Notes: generated by a model not told the origin, from the sequence alone. Counted from the stretch's first letter, positions 8,652-15,531 are shown. The stretch: 19,093 bases of DNA from Actinomycetes bacterium (GCA_030598305.1 JAUVQC010000002.1:1-19093); one strand, 5' to 3'. Numbers and translations: made by a program.

Positions 8652-9266
8652 TCAACCTTCCCCGATCTCGACCCTTGCCATCTTGTTGATGGAGATATTC
8701 TCACCCATCTTGACCGCCAATTCCTGAACCAGCGCACCCACGGTACCTTCGAAACGATCCGAACGGACGAACACCTGATCCACGAGAACGTTCTCCTTGT
8801 AGAACGAGTTGATCCGGCCTTCAACGACCTTGTCGACTATCTCGTCAGGCTTCCCCTCGTTGCGTGCTTCTGCCGCAATGAGTTCCTTCTCCTTGGCAAC
8901 GGCGTCCTCTGGAACATCGTCACGAGAAAGCCAGGTTGGCCGCGCTGCGGCAGCGTGCATCGCGATGTCGTTCGCCGTCTGGATGAACTCGTCGCTCTTG
9001 GCCACGAAGTCCGTTTCTGATCCAAGGCCGATCAACACACCGATGACCGGGCGGTCGGCCTGGACGTGCATGTACACGCCAACGGCACCTTGGCCCTGTT
9101 CGCGCCCGGCACGCTTGTCTGCCTTGGCAATCCCCTTTTCCCTAAGAAAGTCCTTTGCCCTGTCCACGTCGCCGCTCGTTTCGGTGAGGGCGTTCTTTGC
9201 GTCCATCATGCCTGCGCCAGTCTCCTTGCGCAGTGCCTGAACGTCCTTCGCGGTGAATTCTGCCAC
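8652..9266 (-). CDS. tsf: Translation elongation factor Ts, short form
   Basis: Nucleotide exchange factor that reloads EF-Tu with GTP. The protein shows the N-terminal UBA-like domain (KDVQALRKETGAGMMDAK), the EF-Tu contact motif TDFVA (85-89) and the C-terminal end (VDQVFVRSDRFEGTVG... GENISINKMARVEIGEG). I chose GTG at 9264-9266, giving 204 residues. AAGGAG lies 7 bases upstream, the family begins MAEFTAKDVQ, and this start clears the rpsB stop by 4 bases; a longer in-frame start would overlap rpsB. E. coli, Streptomyces and Mycobacterium EF-Ts have about 270-283 residues; 204 is close to the short Thermus type, which lacks one of the duplicated core subdomains. Confidence 0.96.
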   Translation of the reverse strand: MAEFTAKDVQALRKETGAGMMDAKNALTETSGDVDRAKDFLREKGIAKADKRAGREQGQGAVGVYMHVQADRPVIGVLIGLGSETDFVAKSDEFIQTANDIAMHAAAARPTWLSRDDVPEDAVAKEKELIAAEARNEGKPDEIVDKVVEGRINSFYKENVLVDQVFVRSDRFEGTVGALVQELAVKMGENISINKMARVEIGEG

Positions 9267-9270
9267 CGTG

Positions 9271-10011
9271 CTACTCCTTGGATTTCTTATCTTCGTCGGA
9301 TGGCTTCGCATCCTTGCGCTTGGCCTGCGCGATTTCGCTCCCTGCGATACAGCCGTCTGCGATCACGCCAGCCACCAGATGTGCGGCGCGAATCGCATCA
9401 TCATTTCCAGGAATGACGTAGTCGATCGGGTCAGGATCACAGTTCGTGTCCACGAGCGCGATGATCGGAATGCCAAGGCGGCTCGCCTCGGCCACGGCGA
9501 TGTGCTCGGCATTGATGTCGACTATGAACACGGCGTCTGGCTGGCGCCGGAGGTCACGGACACCACCGAGTACGGTCTGGAGCTTCACGAGCTCACGGCG
9601 CAGACGGATGCGCTCCTTCTTCGGAAGCGATTCCATCTCGCCACTCGTCTCCATCTGTTCAAGCTCGCGCATGTACAGGATCCGCTTGTGGATCGTCTGG
9701 AAGTTGGTGAGCATCCCACCGAGCCACCGGTTGTTGACGTAGGGCATTTCGGCACGCTTCGCGGCGTCTTCGATCGCCGACTGGGTCTGCTTCTTCGTCC
9801 CGACGAACAGGACGGTGCCGCCAGCAGCGGTGATGTCGGACACGACCTTGTACGACTCGTTGATCGTCTCAAGTGTCTGACGAAGGTCGACGATGTGGAT
9901 TCCGTTGCGCTCCGTGAAAATATACGGACGCATTTTTGGATTCCACCGTGCGGTCTGATGACCGAAGTGAACGCCAGACTCCAAGAGCTGGCGCATGGCT
10001 ACTGCTGCCAT
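9271..10011 (-). CDS. rpsB: 30S ribosomal protein S2
   Basis: Component of the small subunit, needed with S1 for mRNA binding. The 246 residues begin [27 protein letters not shown], a hallmark of S2. They continue with the [31 protein letters not shown] and [14 protein letters not shown] motifs and end in the usual charged tail. ATG at 10009-10011 is preceded by a strong AAGGAGAAAG ribosome binding site. It is the first gene of the translation/lipid unit and probably the promoter-proximal gene; the 222-base upstream gap holds a structured leader. Confidence 0.98.
   Translation of the reverse strand: MAAVAMRQLLESGVHFGHQTARWNPKMRPYIFTERNGIHIVDLRQTLETINESYKVVSDITAAGGTVLFVGTKKQTQSAIEDAAKRAEMPYVNNRWLGGMLTNFQTIHKRILYMRELEQMETSGEMESLPKKERIRLRRELVKLQTVLGGVRDLRRQPDAVFIVDINAEHIAVAEASRLGIPIIALVDTNCDPDPIDYVIPGNDDAIRAAHLVAGVIADGCIAGSEIAQAKRKDAKPSDEDKKSKE
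9274..9279 (-). promoter_or_regulatory. Ribosome binding site deciding the GTG start of tsf
   Basis: AAGGAG on the minus strand, overlapping the rpsB stop codon and lying 7 bases before GTG at 9266. It supports the 204-residue EF-Ts over the 15-residue longer reading. Confidence 0.75.
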
Positions 10012-10025
10012 GATTCTTTCTCCTT

Positions 10026-10065
10026 GTTCGGGTTCTGCTTCCGCTCATCCTTCAAGCCCCCGAAC
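10026..10065 (-). promoter_or_regulatory. Hairpin in the rpsB leader just upstream of the ribosome binding site
   Basis: On the transcribed strand GTTCGGG (10065-10059) pairs with CCCGAAC (10032-10026), a perfect 7-bp outer stem. A nested GCTT/AAGC stem lies inside the 26-base loop. The downstream arm ends directly beside the AAGGAG site of rpsB. S2 autoregulates its own mRNA in several bacteria through leader structures; that this is such an element is inference. Confidence 0.35.
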
Positions 10066-10123
10066 GCCTGCTCGCGCTGACGCACCACACGGGGATTGCG
10101 ATGAACGTGTGTAATTGCACGGG

Positions 10124-10129
10124 AGTGTA
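10124..10129 (-). promoter_or_regulatory. Candidate -10 box of the rpsB operon promoter
   Basis: TACACT preceded by TG on the minus strand, a TANNNT match giving a leader of about 105 bases before rpsB. No convincing -35 hexamer is present. The rest of the 10012-10233 gap shows no gene and no clean rho-independent terminator after the sigma factor. Confidence 0.3.
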
Positions 10130-10233
10130 CAAACGACCCACAACTTTCGACACACGACATACCTGGTGCGTCGCCCATCACCAACGAGGCGTTCAGTCGT
10201 CCGCCAGGCCGCTCAGCGATCGGTCCCCCATCG

Positions 10234-11007
10234 TCACCGATAGGCAGGCTCGATGAACCGATTACGCAGGCTCATGACGGCCTTGGTGTGGATCTGGCAG
10301 ATCCGTGACTCCGTGACATTCAGTACGCCACCGATCTCGGCGAGGGTGAGACCTTCGTAGTAGTAAAGCGTGAGCACGAGTCGTTCCCGATCGGGAAGAC
10401 GATTGATCGAGTCCGCGAGCATGTAGCGGGTCTCTTCCTTTTCAAAGGATCCGGATGGATCGAGGGCTTTCGGATCAGCGATCATCTCCGACATCGCTCC
10501 AGAGTCCCTTTCAGATGGATTCAGAAGTTCGTCGAGGGCAACGAAACCGAGATTGGCGATCTCGCCGAGTTGGTCACGGAGCGTATCGAGCGGAACATCC
10601 ATTGCTGCTGCCACTTCGTCCTCTGTTGGAGTTCGTTGAAGCTTGTGATTCAGCTCAGCCATCGTGCGCTGGATCTCACGTGCCCTGGATCTCACCGAGC
10701 GCGGTACCCAATCGAGATGCCTCAGTTCGTCGAGGATGGCACCTTTGATGCGATTGACAGCGTACGTCTCGAACTTGAAGCCTCGCTCTGGTTCGAACTT
10801 ATCGACAGCATCGATCAATCCGAAGGTTCCAAAAGACACAAGATCATTCTGATCAACATTGCGCGGTAGACCGGACCCGACACGGCCAGCGACGAATTTC
10901 ACGAGAGGTGAGTAGTGAAGGATGAGACCCTCGCGGGCGCGCTCGTCCCCACTGGTTTTGTATTTCGTCCAAAGCTCCTGGAGCTCTTGTTCCCCTGGTT
11001 CAGGCAC
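10234..11007 (-). CDS. RNA polymerase sigma factor of the FliA/WhiG family (sigma-28 type)
   Basis: Directs RNA polymerase to a dedicated promoter set. The 257 residues contain region 1.2/2.1 (LILHYSPLVKFVAGRV), region 2.2-2.4 (DLVSFGTFGLIDAVDKFEPERGFKFETYAV... LRHLDWVPRSVR), region 3 (about 110-165) and region 4 with its helix-turn-helix (LTLAEIGGVLNVTESRICQIHTKA). LRHLDWVPRSVR is typical of the FliA/WhiG branch. Position is also informative: in Streptomyces whiG lies close to rpsB-tsf. Starts with GTG at 11005-11007, overlapping the xerC stop by 8 bases, with a poor ribosome binding site, so it is probably coupled to xerC. Whether it serves flagellar genes, development or something else cannot be told here; no anti-sigma gene adjoins it. 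Confidence 0.93.
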   Translation of the reverse strand: MPEPGEQELQELWTKYKTSGDERAREGLILHYSPLVKFVAGRVGSGLPRNVDQNDLVSFGTFGLIDAVDKFEPERGFKFETYAVNRIKGAILDELRHLDWVPRSVRSRAREIQRTMAELNHKLQRTPTEDEVAAAMDVPLDTLRDQLGEIANLGFVALDELLNPSERDSGAMSEMIADPKALDPSGSFEKEETRYMLADSINRLPDRERLVLTLYYYEGLTLAEIGGVLNVTESRICQIHTKAVMSLRNRFIEPAYR

Positions 11008-11878
11008 GTGGGTGGCTTCTCTCGTAGGTCTCTGTCATGTGCTTGCGCGTGACGGCAGTGTAGATCTGCGTCGTTGCGAGTTCTGTATGTCCAAGAAGAT
11101 CCTGGACCGACCGAAGATCTGCACCGTTCTCGAGGAGATGCGTTGCGTAGGAATGGCGGAGTGCATGGGGGAATGTACCAACCCGCGCGCGCACGAGTCT
11201 ACGGATACCTCTCTCGCTGAGCGGACGACCGCTGACACCAAGCCAGAGGGCAATGCCGGAATCATCGGCGGCAAGAGCCGACCTGCCCTCAGCAATGTAC
11301 CTGGTGACAGATCTGAGCGCGGCTCCACCCATCGGGATGCTCCGCTGCTTGCTCCCCTTACCGATCACCCGTAGAAAGGCGCTCTCCCCGATCGAGTCCA
11401 CCGTCATCGACGCGAGCTCTGAAACTCGCACGCCGGTTCCATAGAGCATCTCGAGCACGGCGCGATCGCGGATATCTATCGGATGATCGCCGTCGATCGC
11501 GTCCAGGGTTTGCGACAGCGCCGCCGAAGGTAGGGCACGCGGAAGAGAGTGAGGACGTTTCGGTGAAGGTGCGCCGATCGCCGGATTGCTCTCGATCGCA
11601 CCATGACGGGCCAGATCAGCGAAGTACGCCCGAACCGCAGATGACTTGCGTGCGACAGAGGTTGCTGCATATCCCCGCGTCGTGAGATTTGCGACATACC
11701 GTCTGATCAATTTCCGGTCGACATCGACGGGGTCCTGAACGCCATAGCGGTTCGTAAATTCCACGAAGCCACCAAGATCGCTGCGATATGCAACGAGAGT
11801 ATTCGTCGCGAGACCGCGCTCGACGCGGAGACGTTCGAGGTAGTCCTCTACAGTGTCGGCAAGTTTGGTTCCGGGCAT
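11000..11878 (-). CDS. xerC: Tyrosine recombinase, XerC/XerD type
   Basis: Site-specific recombinase that with a partner resolves chromosome dimers at dif. The 292 residues (normal Xer length) have the SAM-like N-terminal DNA-binding domain (about 6-95) and a catalytic domain with the full set Arg151 (GVRVSEL), Lys174 (GKGSK), His238, Arg241 (PHALRHSYATHLL), His264 (LLGHTELATTQ) and nucleophile Tyr273. ATG at 11876-11878. It sits between a mycoredoxin-like gene and the sigma gene, a setting matching the chromosomal xerC of actinobacteria rather than a mobile integrase; no attachment site or phage gene is seen. XerC versus XerD cannot be fixed without the second copy. Confidence 0.92.
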   Translation of the reverse strand: MPGTKLADTVEDYLERLRVERGLATNTLVAYRSDLGGFVEFTNRYGVQDPVDVDRKLIRRYVANLTTRGYAATSVARKSSAVRAYFADLARHGAIESNPAIGAPSPKRPHSLPRALPSAALSQTLDAIDGDHPIDIRDRAVLEMLYGTGVRVSELASMTVDSIGESAFLRVIGKGSKQRSIPMGGAALRSVTRYIAEGRSALAADDSGIALWLGVSGRPLSERGIRRLVRARVGTFPHALRHSYATHLLENGADLRSVQDLLGHTELATTQIYTAVTRKHMTETYERSHPRA

Positions 11879-11917
11879 ATGGTCATGGTGGCGGGAAGTC
11901 GGCGCCTCGTCAACGAC

Positions 11918-12178
11918 TCAGGCGGCACAGCCCTCACTCAATTCGGCGCACTTCGCTGCGAGATCAGCATCAGTCGGCTCAGTGAGATGCGATCCGTTGG
12001 AAAAGACAACCACAGGTATGTTTCTCCGTCCGCCGTTGTAGCGGATCACGGCATCGATCTCGTCCGGGTTCTCCTCGAGATCGACCCAGTTGTATGCGAC
12101 GTTGTTGCTCGCGAACCACTGCTTGGCTCTGCGGCAGTCGCTGCACCAGTCTGCGCCATACATTGTGATGTTGTACAT
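11918..12178 (-). CDS. Glutaredoxin-fold, mycoredoxin-like protein with CSDC motif
   Basis: Small thiol-disulfide oxidoreductase. The 86 residues begin MYNITMYGADWCSDCRRAK, with the redox motif Cys-Ser-Asp-Cys after the first strand. They continue with NIPVVVFSNGSHLTEPTDADLAAK, where the cis-Pro lies before VVV and a Gly-Ser/Thr turn follows, as in mycoredoxins and NrdH. Mycoredoxins reduce mycothiol mixed disulfides in actinobacteria; their usual motifs are CGYC or CPWC, so CSDC points to a variant subgroup. I chose ATG at 12176-12178 because the fold begins there and it clears dprA by 22 bases; the upstream in-frame extension would lie wholly inside dprA. The ribosome binding site is weak. 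A further Cys lies near the C-terminus (EGCAA). The actual reductant is unknown. Confidence 0.88.
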   Translation of the reverse strand: MYNITMYGADWCSDCRRAKQWFASNNVAYNWVDLEENPDEIDAVIRYNGGRRNIPVVVFSNGSHLTEPTDADLAAKCAELSEGCAA

Positions 12179-12200
12179 GTCGGGATGGTAATTGCCAGAT

Positions 12201-13088
12201 TCAGGTATCAGGCGTCGATGGCATGGTTGCATCGGCTCGCAAGTACAGCGGGGAGAGTAGGTCGAGGACCTCGGCCAGGTCCTCCGGCCCGAGCACCGGG
12301 AACGCGCCATCGCGGATCAGAAGGTTGGTACCGACCGAAACCGCGCGATCGACATCTCCTGGTACTGCATATACAGGCACTCCGTAGTCGAGAGCTATCC
12401 GCGCGGTGATCAAGGCTCCACCCTTGAGACCCGCCTCCACAACAATGAGCACATCGGAGCAGCCCGCGATAATGCGGTTCCGCGTCGGGAACCGCCACCC
12501 CTCAGGTGGGGTGCCCGGTGGGTATTCCGAGGTGACCAACCCTCCCGACTCCAGAATCGACAGGAACAGGCCTCGATGTGATGTCGGATAGACCACGTCG
12601 ATACCGGAACCGAGAACGGCATGGCAGTGCCCCGAAGCGTTCACGGTGCCGCGGTGGGCAGCACCGTCGATGCCCCTCGCAAGGCCGCTCACCACGCTCC
12701 AACCTGCCTGTGCTGCGACTCGCCCATACATCTCAGCCAGCTCGAGGCCGTACGCAGTACACGATCGTGTTCCGACGATTCCCACCGAGGGCCTCTCCAC
12801 ACTGACTCCACACATGAAGAGCCAACGTGGATGGCCCTCGTGGACAAGGAGCCTCCTGGGAAAGGCTGGATCGTCGTCGAACACGAGCTCCACTCCGCGA
12901 TCGGCAAGCTGGTCCCGCCGGGTCGTCGCGTCAACGGTGACCGCCTCTCGCACTCGATCGGTCACCTTCACACGGTGACGTTCAATCGCACGGAGAACAC
13001 GCTCCGGTGACTCGTAGCGTTCGATCAGCCGATCGATGCGTGAAGGTGCGAGACCCCCGAACGCGAGCCTTGTCAGATCATCGCTCAT
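12201..13088 (-). CDS. dprA: DNA-processing protein DprA/Smf, without C-terminal winged helix
   Basis: Binds incoming single-stranded DNA and loads RecA in natural transformation; widely conserved even in species not known to be competent. The 295 residues have a short helical N-terminal part (1-70) and the Rossmann core: SVGIVGTRSCTAYG (101-114), VVSGLARGIDGAAHRGT (132-148), VLGSGIDVVYP, FPTRNRIIAGCSDVLIVVEAG (200-220) and GGALITARIALDYGVPVYAVPG. Many family members have 360 or more residues with a C-terminal winged helix; this one stops soon after the core. Its ATG overlaps the comM stop in an ATGA junction, so the two are co-translated; comM and dprA are neighbours in most actinobacteria. 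Confidence 0.94.
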   Translation of the reverse strand: MSDDLTRLAFGGLAPSRIDRLIERYESPERVLRAIERHRVKVTDRVREAVTVDATTRRDQLADRGVELVFDDDPAFPRRLLVHEGHPRWLFMCGVSVERPSVGIVGTRSCTAYGLELAEMYGRVAAQAGWSVVSGLARGIDGAAHRGTVNASGHCHAVLGSGIDVVYPTSHRGLFLSILESGGLVTSEYPPGTPPEGWRFPTRNRIIAGCSDVLIVVEAGLKGGALITARIALDYGVPVYAVPGDVDRAVSVGTNLLIRDGAFPVLGPEDLAEVLDLLSPLYLRADATMPSTPDT

Positions 13089-14551
13089 GTGAGACCACCT
13101 CGCAGAGAGAGCGCCTCTTGCACGTGTCTGCCATCGATCAGGTCTGAAGCATCGAGATCCGCGATCGTGATCGCAAGCCTACGAACCCGATCCCAACCCC
13201 TAGCGGAGATATCTGACTCCTCAGCAGCTCTGTGGAGCTCTGAGGTCGCCGATGATGTCCACGCGGCGCGATCGAGTTGACTCCCCACGAGATTCCGGTT
13301 CAGCACGCCACGTCCGGTCTGGCGCTCCCGAGCAGCCACTACCCGCGCCTGGACGTGCGAGGATGACTCACCGCCAGCGCCCATCAGTGAAGTTGCGCCC
13401 AGACGTGCCATGTCAACCCGGATATCGAAGCGATCTGCGAGCGGTCCGTTGAGTTTGGCCGCATAGCGAGCTTTGGGCCCGTCGAGGCATCCGCACGACT
13501 TCTTCCGGTCGCCGAGGTTTCCACATGGGCACGGGTTCGAAGCCGCAATGAGCTGTACCTCGGACGGAAATCGGAATGATCCAGCTTGGCGTGCGATCGA
13601 GACAGACCCTTCCTCAACCGGCTGACGGAGCGCATCAAGGGTCTGTGTCGAGAACTCCCCGAGTTCGTCGAGGAAGAGCACACCCCGATGGGCACGGGAT
13701 ACTTCACCCGGGGTAGGCAGCCCGGAACCACCGCCGACGAGTGCTGCCGTCGAGCATGCGTGATGTGGCGACAGGAACGGAGGGAGACACGACGCTGCAC
13801 GATCGACACCGGCAGCTGCCCACACCAGCGACACCTCGCTCTGCTCAGTTCCATTCAATGGCGGGAGTATCGTGGGAAGGCACCGTGACAGCATCGTCTT
13901 ACCAGTGCCGGGCGGGCCTATCAACAGCAGGTGATGTCGACCTGCCGCGGCGACCTCGAGCGCTCGTCTGGCATGGGACTGCCCCCTGACCTCCCGCAAG
14001 TCACAGCCAAACACGGCGGCATCGGCAGGTCGATCGACCTCATCCGGAAGCTTCCTCCCCAGGGCAACGTCCACGGCGTCACGCAATGTGGCCACCCCGG
14101 CGATTGAGATGTCACCCGAGGGTGCGACACGAGCAGATGACGACATCATGCAACTCTTGGACAGCCGTTGTGCAACGACGGTCGCTCCGAGCGCTGCACG
14201 AACAGGTTTGACCTGACCGTGCAGTGACAACTCGCCGACGGGCACGAATGCGTCGAACGTAAGTCGCTTCTCACTTGCAGCGGCGAGGATGCTGAGGGCA
14301 ATCGGGAGGTCATAGGTCGCGCCGACTTTTGGCAGGTCCGCCGGTGAGAGATTCACGACAACATTGCCGCCGGGAAAGTGAAACCCAGCCTCTCGGATTG
14401 CTGCTTTGACTCGCTGGCGCGATTCGCGGATCGCTGTATCCGGGAGTCCGACGATGACGAAACCTCCCGATCCCGTCGATACGACCGATTCTATCTGGAC
14501 TGCTTTCGGCTCAACACCGATGAGCGCACATGAGGTGACTGATGAGAACAT
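13085..14551 (-). CDS. comM: ComM/YifB-type AAA+ ATPase (Mg-chelatase-like)
   Basis: Hexameric helicase that extends branch migration of incoming DNA during transformation in competent bacteria. The 488 residues show an N-terminal ComM domain (GFVIVGLPDTAIRESRQRV, then NVVVNLSPADLPK and GATYDLPIALSIL), Walker A GPPGTGKT (212-219), Walker B GVLFLDE (290-296) and SNPCPCGNLGD with a Cys cluster (341, 343, 353, 355) that could bind zinc. The sensor segment RYAAKLNGPLADRFDI and a C-terminal helical domain follow. I chose ATG at 14549-14551 because the family begins MFSSVTSCALIGVE; the 35-codon in-frame extension upstream is unlike the family and covers palindromes. The ribosome binding site before this ATG is weak. 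Its stop overlaps the dprA start by 4 bases. Confidence 0.93.
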   Translation of the reverse strand: MFSSVTSCALIGVEPKAVQIESVVSTGSGGFVIVGLPDTAIRESRQRVKAAIREAGFHFPGGNVVVNLSPADLPKVGATYDLPIALSILAAASEKRLTFDAFVPVGELSLHGQVKPVRAALGATVVAQRLSKSCMMSSSARVAPSGDISIAGVATLRDAVDVALGRKLPDEVDRPADAAVFGCDLREVRGQSHARRALEVAAAGRHHLLLIGPPGTGKTMLSRCLPTILPPLNGTEQSEVSLVWAAAGVDRAASCLPPFLSPHHACSTAALVGGGSGLPTPGEVSRAHRGVLFLDELGEFSTQTLDALRQPVEEGSVSIARQAGSFRFPSEVQLIAASNPCPCGNLGDRKKSCGCLDGPKARYAAKLNGPLADRFDIRVDMARLGATSLMGAGGESSSHVQARVVAARERQTGRGVLNRNLVGSQLDRAAWTSSATSELHRAAEESDISARGWDRVRRLAITIADLDASDLIDGRHVQEALSLRGGLT

Positions 14552-14592
14552 GCCACGAACGTATTCCGCCGGTGTGACAGAAATCGACGGCG

Positions 14593-14673
14593 CACGGGAA
14601 CCCGAAGCACCCCCGTGGAGTTGCGGGGAACGCTTCGCGTTCCTGCCAACTCCCAAGGAACCCGAAGGGTTCC
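14593..14673. repeat. Cluster of short palindromes between crotonase and comM
   Basis: Three small inverted repeats fill the 124-base gap. CACGGG/CCCGTG lies at 14593-14598 and 14612-14617. GGAACGC-TTC-GCGTTCC (14627-14643) is a perfect 7-bp stem. GGAACCC-GAA-GGGTTCC (14657-14673) is another perfect 7-bp stem. The last two share the GGAAC arm and loop size, and GGGAACCCGAAG also occurs inside the first, so they look like copies of one element. Confidence 0.8.
14657..14673 (-). terminator. Possible terminator or attenuator hairpin after the crotonase gene
   Basis: Perfect 7-bp stem with a 3-base loop starting 2 bases after the crotonase stop codon. On the transcript it is followed by TTGGGAG, so there is no real T-tract; a factor-independent terminator is therefore uncertain, and it may instead stabilise the mRNA or be a repeat copy. 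Confidence 0.35.
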
Positions 14674-14675
14674 CT

Positions 14676-15455
14676 TCAGCGGCCCTTGAAGTTGGCGTCG
14701 CGCTTCTGGATGAAGGCAGCGGCGCCTTCGATGAGATCCTCTGAACCGAGGAGGATGGCCTGGGCCTGCTCCTCGAACGAGAGCGCCTGTTCGAAGGTCA
14801 TCGACGACGACCTGTCGAGCGCCCGCTTGATGATCGACTGAGCCAGAGGAGCCCCGGCCGCGAGCGTCCGGGCCAGATCGTCAACACGCCCGTACAGTTC
14901 TGGTTCGGATACGACCTCAGAGACCATTCCCATCGCAAGTGCCTCGGGCGCTCCGAATACGCGTCCGGTGAGCGCAAGCTCTCGTGCTCGTGCCAGCCCG
15001 ACCAGACGCGGCAGCAACCAGGTCCCTCCGAAATCGACCGTCAGACCACGTTTGACAAAAATTTCGGAGAACCGCGACGTTTCGGTCGCGATGATGATGT
15101 CGCACCCAAGGGCAAGATTCATCCCCGCGCCCACGGCCACCCCATCAACGGCAGCGATCGTCGGCTTTGAGAGTCGGTGGAGGGCTAGTGCAGCGGAGTT
15201 AGTCCTGCGCATCCTGACAGCGTTGTCAGCAGCGCTCGGTACATCAACCGCCCCTCGGTGCATATCAGCGCCCGCGCAGAACTCGCCGTCTGCTCCGGTC
15301 ACCACGAGAACTCGCTGCTCGGACGACTCGAAAGATCCGAATGCTTCGGCCAGGTCAGCCCAGCCGGTTGGAGGTACAGCGTTTTTGGCTGCGGGGTTCG
15401 ACATCGTGAGCGTCCGCACCGGTCCGCTGTCCTCGATCGTGATGAAATCTGCCAT
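14676..15455 (-). CDS. Enoyl-CoA hydratase/isomerase (crotonase) family protein, PaaG-like
   Basis: Crotonase-fold enzyme acting on an acyl-CoA thioester. The 259 residues have the two oxyanion-hole segments (ADGEFCAGADM near 55-65 and DGVAVGAGMNLALGCDI near 104-120). They also have the segment RFSEIFVKRGLTVDFGGTWLLPRLVG, where hydratases place one of two catalytic Glu residues. Here Asp141 in VDFGGTW resembles the Asp of isomerases such as PaaG (2-(1,2-epoxy-1,2-dihydrophenyl)acetyl-CoA isomerase), so isomerase activity is the better guess. I chose ATG at 15453-15455: MADFITIEDS matches the family start, and the longer reading would run through the divergent promoter region. No ribosome binding site is seen, but a -10 box lies 8 bases upstream, suggesting a near-leaderless mRNA. 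It interrupts the usual yraN-comM neighbourhood. Confidence 0.9.
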   Translation of the reverse strand: MADFITIEDSGPVRTLTMSNPAAKNAVPPTGWADLAEAFGSFESSEQRVLVVTGADGEFCAGADMHRGAVDVPSAADNAVRMRRTNSAALALHRLSKPTIAAVDGVAVGAGMNLALGCDIIIATETSRFSEIFVKRGLTVDFGGTWLLPRLVGLARARELALTGRVFGAPEALAMGMVSEVVSEPELYGRVDDLARTLAAGAPLAQSIIKRALDRSSSMTFEQALSFEEQAQAILLGSEDLIEGAAAFIQKRDANFKGR

Positions 15456-15463
15456 GGCAAACC

Positions 15464-15469
15464 AGAGTA
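15464..15469 (-). promoter_or_regulatory. -10 box of a near-leaderless crotonase promoter
   Basis: TACTCT, preceded by TG, on the minus strand, 8 bases before the ATG. The spacing places the transcript start at or just before the start codon, which suits the absence of a ribosome binding site. The -35 region is weak. Confidence 0.45.
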
Positions 15470-15518
15470 CACGGACGACTGACGACAGACACAGGGACAG
15501 ATTCCGAGGATGTCGGTC

Positions 15519-15524
15519 TACCCT
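15519..15524 (+). promoter_or_regulatory. -10 box of a leaderless promoter for the zinc-ribbon gene
   Basis: TACCCT (TANNNT) lies 7 bases before ATG at 15532, the classic spacing for a leaderless actinobacterial transcript; no ribosome binding site is present. A weak -35-like GGGACA lies at 15494-15499. It shares the 76-base divergent region with the crotonase promoter. Confidence 0.5.
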
Positions 15525-15531
15525 CGCGCTC

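Noticed and set aside
9999..10184. 61-codon open frame in the rpsB leader
   Set aside because: It overlaps the rpsB start, contains the leader hairpins and the rpsB ribosome binding site as codons, and has no family pattern; a leader peptide cannot be excluded but nothing supports it.
10180..10233. Possible rho-independent terminator after the sigma gene
   Set aside because: Only weak 4-bp pairings (CGGT/ACCG) and no T-tract.
11000..11878. Xer-type recombinase as sign of an integrated mobile element
   Set aside because: Length, motifs and place between dprA and the sigma gene fit chromosomal xerC; no attachment repeats, tRNA or phage genes are near.
12179..12310. 44-codon N-terminal extension of the mycoredoxin-like gene
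   Set aside because: It would lie almost wholly inside dprA in another frame, and the glutaredoxin fold begins at MYNITMYG.
14552..14656. 35-codon N-terminal extension of comM starting at a TTG
   Set aside because: Residues do not match the ComM family, and the stretch consists of palindromic repeats; the family start MFSSV is at 14551.
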